A DNA stretch of 11,623 nucleotides from NCBI GenBank assembly GCA_949935685.1, contig CATLGN010000027.1:1-11623 (forward strand), given 5' to 3'. Below the pieces are notes generated by a model that saw only the letters and a list, made by a program, of their open reading frames with translations, was not told the origin of the DNA and made no database searches. A program made the position numbers and the translations under genes. This DNA is from an uncultured Lachnospiraceae bacterium. GTDB taxonomy: Bacteria; Bacillota; Clostridia; Lachnospirales; Lachnospiraceae. Each line of letters starts with the position of its first letter. Position 1 is the first letter of the stretch. Below are positions 6,046 through 11,623 of the stretch, in pieces.

Positions 6046-7653
6046 TTATTTCAGATTGTCGATGGCTGCACGCTCAATCGGCAAGCCCTTTGTATAGCGC
6101 GCAATAAAGGCATCAAAGCCTGCAACATCCGCCGGATCGGGCTCAACGCGGCTGCCCTTTTCGCCTGCAAATACCGCTCTGTTCAGGAAGACATCCAGCG
6201 CTTCGCCGTCTTCTTTGTGAATCATGTAGGAAGCCAGCAGGGCAATCCCCCATGCGCCGCCTTCTCCCGCCGTCTCCATAACGGAAACCGGTGTATTGAT
6301 CGCCGCGGCAAGAATCTTCTGACCCACGCCCTTTGTCTTGAACAGGCCGCCGTGTCCGAGAATCTCGTCAACCTGAACGCCTTCTTCTTTAAAGAGAATA
6401 TCCAGTCCGGTCTTTAACACGCCCAGAGAAGCAAACAGGTTCACACGCATAAAGTTTGCCAGATTGAACTTCGCGTTGGGCGTGCGGACAAACAGAGGTC
6501 TGCCTTCTTCCATTCCCACAATATGCTCGCCGGAGAAATAATTGTACGCCAGCAGTCCGCCGCAGTCGTCGTCGCCTTCCAGCGCTTTGTTATAAAGCGT
6601 GCCGAACAGTTTATTCATATCCACGTCGATGCCAAAGCTCTCCGCAAACTCTTTGAAAATGTTGACCCATGCATTCAGATCCGATGTGCAGTTGTTGCAG
6701 TGCGCCATCGCTACCAGATGTCCGTTCGGTGTCGTTACAAGGTCAATCTCCTCATGTACTTTCGAAAGTTCTTTTTCCAGTACGATCATGCCGAATACGC
6801 TCGTACCGGCGGAGACATTACCGGTTCTTACGGCTACGCTGTTCGTCGCAGCCATGCCGGTGCCGGCGTCACCTTCCGGCGGGCAAAGCGGTATGCCCGC
6901 TTCCAGCGCGCCGCTCACATCCAGAAATTTCGCGCCTGCCTCGGTCAGTTTTCCCGCATCCTCACCTGCCGTCAGCACACCCGGCATAATATCTGCAAGT
7001 TTCCAGTCAAAGCCATAGGAAGCCGTCGCTTCGTCAAACTGCGCGATCATCTTTTTGTTGAAGCCTCCCGTTGCAATATCGATCGGGAACATGCCGGAAG
7101 CTTCGCCTACCCCCAGTACCTTCTCCCCTGTCAACTGCCAGTGGATATAACCTGCCAGTGTCGTAAAAAAGCTGATGTCTTTTACATGATCTTCCTGATT
7201 CAAAATAGCCTGATACAAGTGGGCAATACTCCAACGCTGCGGAATATGATAGTCAAACAGTTTCGTGAGTTCTTCCGATGCCTGCCCCGTGATGGTATTT
7301 CTCCAGGTACGGAAAGGCACCAGCAGTTTACCGTCTTTGTCAAACGCCATATAGCCGTGCATCATCGCGCTGAAACCGATCGCACCCAGTTTCGTGATGC
7401 CCACGCCGTACTGCGCCTTTACGTCTTCCAGAAGGCTGGCATAGCAGTCCTGCAGTCCCTTATGTATCTTATCCAGGCTGTAAGTCCAGATGCCGTCCAC
7501 ATAATCATTTTCCCAGTCATAGCTGCCCGATGCGATCGGTGCATTGTCCTCGCCGACCAAAACCGCTTTGATTCGCGTTGAGCCAAACTCAATGCCCAGA
7601 ACCGCCTTGCCCGCCTCGATCACGCCTTTCACTGCGTTGTTATCCATACTCAT
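6046..7653 (-). CDS. araB: FGGY-family sugar kinase, probable L-ribulokinase
   Basis: 535 residues with both FGGY (actin-like ATPase) domains. N-terminal phosphate motif [11 protein letters not shown] (about 20-30), with Glu where many relatives have Asp. Catalytic-base region [11 protein letters not shown] with D252, followed by SAGTSVF. C-terminal block [19 protein letters not shown] (about 413-431) and [16 protein letters not shown] kinases phosphorylate sugars in the cytoplasm; automated annotation could call this type xylulokinase. Its place between araA and araD, with no other kinase in the group, argues that it makes L-ribulose 5-phosphate from L-ribulose. It does not look like the E. 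coli AraB subtype, so substrate choice rests on context. The ATG start has AAGGAGGGG upstream (10 nt from GGAGG), in the 24-nt gap after araA. Confidence 0.83.
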   Translation of the reverse strand: MSMDNNAVKGVIEAGKAVLGIEFGSTRIKAVLVGEDNAPIASGSYDWENDYVDGIWTYSLDKIHKGLQDCYASLLEDVKAQYGVGITKLGAIGFSAMMHGYMAFDKDGKLLVPFRTWRNTITGQASEELTKLFDYHIPQRWSIAHLYQAILNQEDHVKDISFFTTLAGYIHWQLTGEKVLGVGEASGMFPIDIATGGFNKKMIAQFDEATASYGFDWKLADIMPGVLTAGEDAGKLTEAGAKFLDVSGALEAGIPLCPPEGDAGTGMAATNSVAVRTGNVSAGTSVFGMIVLEKELSKVHEEIDLVTTPNGHLVAMAHCNNCTSDLNAWVNIFKEFAESFGIDVDMNKLFGTLYNKALEGDDDCGGLLAYNYFSGEHIVGMEEGRPLFVRTPNAKFNLANFMRVNLFASLGVLKTGLDILFKEEGVQVDEILGHGGLFKTKGVGQKILAAAINTPVSVMETAGEGGAWGIALLASYMIHKEDGEALDVFLNRAVFAGEKGSRVEPDPADVAGFDAFIARYTKGLPIERAAIDNLK

Positions 7654-7677
7654 GTGTGAAACCCCTCCTTTTTTTCT

Positions 7678-9177
7678 CTAGAACCGGAATGCCAGCTCAT
7701 TCCATCTCAGTTCGTTTTTCAGATTTCTGATCGTCGTATTTTTGTCAATCACTACGCTCTCAATACCCATAGCGGCTGCCCAGTCAACCATCTGCTCCAC
7801 ACTCAGATCATAGGTGAACGCGGTATGATGTGCGCCGCCTGCCAGAATCCATGCTTCGGCCCCCGTATACAGATCCGGCTGCGGCGTCCAGTAGTTAATG
7901 CCGACCGGCAGTTTCGGAAGCGGTTTCTCCACCTTCTTGCAGTCTACCGCGTTGATGATAAGGCGGAAACGATGTCCCAGATCTACGAGCGACGTTGCGA
8001 TACCGCTGCCTTCTTTTGCCTGGAATACGATGCGGGCAGGATCTTCCCGGTTGCCCATCGAAAGCGGCTGGCATTTCATGGTAATCGGTCCTTCTGCAAT
8101 CGCCGGACATACTTCCAGCATATGCGCCTGAATGATGCCTTCCTTACCCGGTACAAAGTTATAGGTATAGTCTTCCATAAAGGAGCTGCCCTTCGCATTG
8201 GGTACCCCCGCCGTCATAATCTTGATCAGACGGTCCATCGCCGCGGTCTTCCAGTCGCCTTCACCACCGAAGCCATATCCTTTTTCCATCAGTCTCTGCA
8301 CCGCAAGACCCGGAAGCTGCTTCAGACCGCCAAGCATCCCAAAATGCGTAACGAACGCCTGATAATTGCCGTCTTCCAGGAATTTCTCCATACCGATCTC
8401 GATCTGTGCCTGAACCGCCACATGTCTCCGGAACTCGTCCGCGTCTCTGCCCTCCAGAGCCACTTCATATTTGCTGTAATATTCATCCGTCAGCGCGTTT
8501 ACATCGCTCTCGGATACCGCATCCACAAATTCCACCAGATCGTTTACATTATAATGATCGATTTCCCATCCGAATTTGATCTGCGCTTCTACCTTATCGC
8601 CCTCGGTAACGGCTACGTTGTTCATATTATCCCCGAAGCGGCAGACACGGATATGAGAAGATTCCATAACGCCGATGGCGGTCCGCATCCAGCTTCCCAG
8701 TTTTTCCTGTACCTTGCCGTCTGCCCAGTGTCCTACGATCACCTTTCTCTCGATGCCCATGCGGGTAACAATATGGCCATATTCCCTGTCACCGTGCGCG
8801 GACTGGTTTTCATTCATAAAGTCCATATCCATCGTATCGTAGGGAATTTCTTCATTAAACTGTGTGTGCAGGTGGCAGAGCGGTTTCTTATATTCCTGCA
8901 GGCCGATAATCCACATTTTGGCCGGAGAAAAGGTATGCATCCATGTGATCACACCGGCACATTCCGCATCGTTATTCGCATCGTTAAATGTCTTTCTGAT
9001 AGAAGCCTGATCGATCAGCGTCGGTTTCAGCACAACCTCAAAGGGCAGTTTTCCCCCTGCGTTCAGCCCTTCCACGATCTTGGCGGAATGCTCTGCCACA
9101 TGGCGCAGGCATTCGTCGCCGTATAAGTCCTGTGAGCCTGTGCAAAACCAGAATTTGTAATTTTTTGCTGCTTTCAT
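7678..9177 (-). CDS. araA: L-arabinose isomerase
   Basis: 499 residues, against 500 in the E. coli enzyme. It isomerises L-arabinose to L-ribulose in the cytoplasm and needs a divalent metal, usually manganese. The metal-binding residues of the family are in place: E306 in GFGGEGDW, E335 in SSFMEDYTYN, H352 in QAHMLEV and H450 or H451 in GGAHHTAF. The N-terminal FWFCTGSQDLYG and the CHLHTQFNEEIPY block are typical of AraA. A GGAGGGAAAG ribosome site precedes the ATG. The gene follows araR by 18 nt and precedes the kinase by 24 nt, so araR-araA-araB-araD is probably one transcript. No truncation or missing catalytic residue was seen. Confidence 0.98.
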   Translation of the reverse strand: MKAAKNYKFWFCTGSQDLYGDECLRHVAEHSAKIVEGLNAGGKLPFEVVLKPTLIDQASIRKTFNDANNDAECAGVITWMHTFSPAKMWIIGLQEYKKPLCHLHTQFNEEIPYDTMDMDFMNENQSAHGDREYGHIVTRMGIERKVIVGHWADGKVQEKLGSWMRTAIGVMESSHIRVCRFGDNMNNVAVTEGDKVEAQIKFGWEIDHYNVNDLVEFVDAVSESDVNALTDEYYSKYEVALEGRDADEFRRHVAVQAQIEIGMEKFLEDGNYQAFVTHFGMLGGLKQLPGLAVQRLMEKGYGFGGEGDWKTAAMDRLIKIMTAGVPNAKGSSFMEDYTYNFVPGKEGIIQAHMLEVCPAIAEGPITMKCQPLSMGNREDPARIVFQAKEGSGIATSLVDLGHRFRLIINAVDCKKVEKPLPKLPVGINYWTPQPDLYTGAEAWILAGGAHHTAFTYDLSVEQMVDWAAAMGIESVVIDKNTTIRNLKNELRWNELAFRF

Positions 9178-9195
9178 TGTCTTTCCCTCCTGTTA

Positions 9196-10290
9196 TCATT
9201 CTTTTACCTGTAGATTCCTGACGGAATCCCGCTCTACTACCTGCAGGTCAAACTCATAGTTCCCGTCAAATCTTGGATTGCGGATCATTTCCACAATGTT
9301 GTATGCCGCTTTTTCCCCGAGCCGCTCCATCGGATACGGAATGGACGTAAGTCTGACGCTGCCCAGAACGGCCAGTTCCGAATCGTCGATACTGGCAACC
9401 GACAAATCTTCCGGCACACGGATATTCTCATTTTTTAATATCTTAATCAGTTCGAATGCCACTTCATCATTGTAAGACACCAGGCCGCTGCATCCCCGCA
9501 GCCTGGTTTTTATCTTGCCCTGTAGTCTGGAGAAATCTTTCACATCCTCCGTATCCACCCACAAAATGCGTGATTCGTCACAGGCAATGCCTGCCTTGTG
9601 CAAAGCTTCCATGTATCCGGCGTAACGCAGATGTCCCTGTCCGTCGTCCAGCTTAAAAATTCCCGCGATCCGGCGATGCCCTTTGGCGATCAGATACTCC
9701 GTTGCCAGCTTCCCGGCCTGTCTGTCATTCATGGATACATGCGGCATCTGCAATACCGGATAATAACTGTTAATAAACAAAACCGGTATATTTCTTCTTG
9801 CCAGCTCCCGGTAATAACACAGGTTCTGATTCGGCAGCGCGCTCTTTGTGGCTTCCACAATAATCCCCGCCACCTCATCTTTTTCCAGAATGTCCTTTAG
9901 AATCGTCCGCTCTCTGGCAAGCAAATTATTGGTAAACGCAATCTGAACCGGATAGCCTTCCTGAAAAAGCGTATGTTCGATGGACTGAATCGTTCTCGGG
10001 AAAATATAGTTGTCCAGATATGTCATAATGACCGCGATCCGGTTTCTGTTCTCCGCATTCCGCAGATACGGATTTTCACTGACATAGGTGCCGCTGCCGC
10101 GCACGCGGCTCAGAATATGTTCTTCTTCCAGTAATCCGATGGCATGGCGCACCGTCTGTCTGCTCAGTCCAAACATGCGGCTGAGTTCGTTCTCCGAATA
10201 CATCTTTTTCCCGGGAAGAAGCTTTTTCTCCGCGATCTGCTCCCGTATCCAGTCCGCAAGCTCCAGATATTTGGGTATGTCCTTTGTCAT
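9196..10290 (-). CDS. araR: Arabinose operon repressor, GntR/LacI chimera
   Basis: 364 residues, close to the length of Bacillus subtilis AraR. The N-terminal 76 residues form a GntR-type winged helix: PKYLELADWIREQI, then YSENELSRMFGLSRQTVRHA with the recognition helix, then the wing RVRGSGTYV. Residues about 83-364 form a LacI-type sugar-binding and dimerisation domain, with RIAVIMTYLDNYIF at its start and AGIIVE, GHRRIAGIF and SVASIDDSELA further on. In the family, L-arabinose binding releases the repressor from operators in the ara genes. It sits between the transporter permease and araA and is probably co-transcribed with the genes it controls, implying autoregulation (inference). An AGGGAG lies 3 nt before the ATG, a little closer than ideal. 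No convincing operator was found in the window. Confidence 0.93.
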   Translation of the reverse strand: MTKDIPKYLELADWIREQIAEKKLLPGKKMYSENELSRMFGLSRQTVRHAIGLLEEEHILSRVRGSGTYVSENPYLRNAENRNRIAVIMTYLDNYIFPRTIQSIEHTLFQEGYPVQIAFTNNLLARERTILKDILEKDEVAGIIVEATKSALPNQNLCYYRELARRNIPVLFINSYYPVLQMPHVSMNDRQAGKLATEYLIAKGHRRIAGIFKLDDGQGHLRYAGYMEALHKAGIACDESRILWVDTEDVKDFSRLQGKIKTRLRGCSGLVSYNDEVAFELIKILKNENIRVPEDLSVASIDDSELAVLGSVRLTSIPYPMERLGEKAAYNIVEMIRNPRFDGNYEFDLQVVERDSVRNLQVKE

Positions 10291-10308
10291 CTTCTCCCTG
10301 TATTACAA

Positions 10309-10347
10309 AAGGCTGCTTATGGGACAAAACGTCACACAGGCAGCCTT
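10309..10347 (-). terminator. Hairpin between permease and araR, possible attenuator
   Basis: An 8-bp GC-rich stem (AAGGCTGC at 10340-10347 with GCAGCCTT at 10309-10316, read on the minus strand) and a 23-nt loop, followed by only a short T-rich stretch (TTGTAAT). It lies within the 93-nt gap between the permease stop and the araR start. The weak U-run suggests partial termination or stabilisation of the upstream mRNA end, not a full stop. Confidence 0.4.
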
Positions 10348-10383
10348 CATCCCCCTACTCTATGTTCAGGCTCAAACAGCCAG

Positions 10384-11553
10384 TCAGCTCTTCTTATTCT
10401 TGGAAATTACGTCAACTGTAACCGCGCCCAGAAGAACCGCGCCTTTTACGATTTTCTGAATATCGGTAGACCATCCATACAGAGACATACCATTGTTCAG
10501 GATACCCATAATAAACGCACCAACTACCGCACCTGTAATGGTACCGGCGCCACCGGCTACCGCTGCGCCGCCGATGTAGCAGGAAGCAATGGCATCCATT
10601 TCAAATCCGTCGCCGGCCTTCGGTGTGGACGACGCGTTACGTGCGGAAAGCACGATACCTGCCAGCGCGCTCAGAATACCCATATTGGTATAAACCCAGA
10701 AGAATACTTTCTTAGTATCAATACCGGAAAGGTTTGCCGCCTTACGGTTGCCGCCCAGTGCGTAAATCTGACGACCTGCAACCGTCTTGCTTGTAATAAA
10801 CGCATAAGCGCCTACCAGAAGGGCCATAATCAGAAGCACGAAAGGAAGTCCGTTGTAGCGTGCCAGTTTGTAGAAGAAGAACCATACGATTACAAGCATA
10901 ACCGCTTCTTTTACAGCAACCTGCCACATGGGATTGGTTGCAAAGTTGTATTTTTTCTTTGTGGCAATGTTTTTCATTTCACTTAAAATCAGCACAACCG
11001 ATACAACGGCTGCAATGATGATGCTGATCAGATCCAGCGTACCGTCGCCAAAGGGAATCTTAATGGTGGGAAGGAAACCGGCGCCGATAAATACGAAATT
11101 ATCCGGCAGAGGTCCCTTTGTCTGTGCCTGCAGCACAGTATATGTAAGGCCGCGGCCCATCAGCATCGTAGCCAGCGTTACAACGAAAGGCGGAATGCCC
11201 AGATAAGCGATAAAGAAGCCTGCAAACATACCAATGATCAGACCGATCACCAGCGCCGCGATAATCGCCACCCACATGTTCATCTTATAGTCAACCATTA
11301 CGATGCCGGCAGCAGCGCCTGTTACGGCAACAACGGAACCAACGCCCAGATCGACGTTACCAGTCAATACGCAGAGCAGCATGCCGACTGCCAGGATAAC
11401 AACGTATCCGTTCTGCATAATCAGGTTATTGATATTGGCGGGAGAAAGGTTCTTTCCGCCTGTCATAATAGCAAAAATCAAATAAATTGCAATAAGAGCA
11501 AGAAACATACCATACTGTTTCATGTCAAGATTTACTTCTTTTTTCTTATTCAT
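10384..11553 (-). CDS. mmsB: Sugar ABC transporter permease (multiple monosaccharide / XylH type)
   Basis: 389 residues, largely hydrophobic, with about ten predicted membrane segments, of the branched-chain-permease superfamily used by xylose, arabinose and galactose importers (XylH, GguB, MmsB). Recognisable blocks are NINNLIMQNGYVVILAVGM, TGNVDLGVGS, the PPFVVTLATM region, and the cytoplasmic coupling loop GGNRKAANLSGIDTKKVFF that contacts the ATPase. It is longer than RbsC-type permeases because of an extra loop and membrane stretch in the middle, as in XylH. The second ATG is preferred: GGGAG lies 6 nt before it but directly abuts the outer ATG at 11559. The start overlaps the ATPase stop by 8 nt, so translation is probably coupled. 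With araR and araABD behind it, it most likely imports L-arabinose, though related transporters take several sugars. Confidence 0.92.
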   Translation of the reverse strand: MNKKKEVNLDMKQYGMFLALIAIYLIFAIMTGGKNLSPANINNLIMQNGYVVILAVGMLLCVLTGNVDLGVGSVVAVTGAAAGIVMVDYKMNMWVAIIAALVIGLIIGMFAGFFIAYLGIPPFVVTLATMLMGRGLTYTVLQAQTKGPLPDNFVFIGAGFLPTIKIPFGDGTLDLISIIIAAVVSVVLILSEMKNIATKKKYNFATNPMWQVAVKEAVMLVIVWFFFYKLARYNGLPFVLLIMALLVGAYAFITSKTVAGRQIYALGGNRKAANLSGIDTKKVFFWVYTNMGILSALAGIVLSARNASSTPKAGDGFEMDAIASCYIGGAAVAGGAGTITGAVVGAFIMGILNNGMSLYGWSTDIQKIVKGAVLLGAVTVDVISKNKKS

Positions 11554-11623
11554 TTCCATCTCCCTTTCTATTATGAGCCATAATACATTGCATAATCTTT
11601 TCCTGTGTTACTTCTTCTTTGCT
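11546..11623 (-). CDS. mmsA: Sugar ABC transporter ATPase, C-terminal end (partial)
   Basis: Only the last 25 codons and a TAA stop are present; the rest lies outside the window. The tail reads EEVTQEKIMQCIMAHN and then a basic end, a form seen at the C-terminus of monosaccharide ABC-importer ATPases (MmsA, GguA, XylG type). The frame ends inside the start of the permease gene, the usual order in these import operons. The nucleotide-binding motifs are not visible, so the call rests on the tail and on the neighbour. Confidence 0.65.
   Translation of the reverse strand, partial: SKEEVTQEKIMQCIMAHNRKGDGNE
11560..11564 (-). promoter_or_regulatory. Ribosome binding site of the permease
   Basis: GGGAG on the minus strand inside the 3' end of the ATPase gene. 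It is 6 nt from the ATG at 11551-11553 and directly abuts the ATG at 11557-11559, which favours the inner start. Confidence 0.55.

Noticed and set aside
6523..7581. Plus-strand open frame of 352 codons opposite araB
   Set aside because: Antisense shadow of the FGGY kinase; no ribosome site or domain seen.
7825..9126. Plus-strand open frame of 433 codons opposite araA
   Set aside because: Length alone is notable, but it lies fully antisense to L-arabinose isomerase with all catalytic motifs intact, and its translation has no recognisable family features.

Overview
The window reads as chromosomal DNA of an anaerobic Firmicute, most likely a gut clostridium of the Lachnospiraceae type. This is inferred from the two-gene (split) transketolase, a chimeric GntR/LacI-type AraR repressor, a PocR-domain histidine kinase, strong GGAGG ribosome sites and roughly balanced base composition. 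No species can be named from the sequence alone. Every recognised gene lies on the minus strand, so transcription runs from high to low coordinates.

Right part (11623 to 5308): an L-arabinose uptake and catabolism cluster. In order of transcription it holds the 3' end of a sugar ABC-transporter ATPase, its permease (mmsB/gguB/xylH type), the repressor araR, L-arabinose isomerase araA, an FGGY kinase taken as L-ribulokinase araB, and L-ribulose-5-phosphate 4-epimerase araD. Gaps are short (overlap, 93, 18, 24 and 39 nt). A hairpin between the permease and araR may tune read-through, and a strong bidirectional terminator-like hairpin follows araD.

Middle part (5307 to 4575): 733 nt without a protein gene. 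It contains the most unusual structure of the window: two copies, in inverted orientation, of a structured element of about 180 nt. Each copy has a conserved core of about 78 nt (88% identical) closed by helices. The helices differ in sequence between the copies but keep their base pairing and the sizes of their internal loops. This pattern points to selection on a folded RNA or folded single-stranded DNA. I do not recognise the family.

Left part (4574 to 1): a second co-directional group with transketolase N-terminal and C-terminal subunits (1-nt overlap), ribulose-phosphate 3-epimerase rpe, a stand-alone response regulator with a degenerate first receiver domain, and a soluble PocR-domain histidine kinase cut by the window edge. 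Together the genes import arabinose, convert it to D-xylulose 5-phosphate (AraA, AraB, AraD), and feed it into the non-oxidative pentose phosphate pathway (Rpe, transketolase). AraR is the expected arabinose-responsive repressor. The two-component pair may add a second sensory input, but its ligand and target cannot be read from the sequence.
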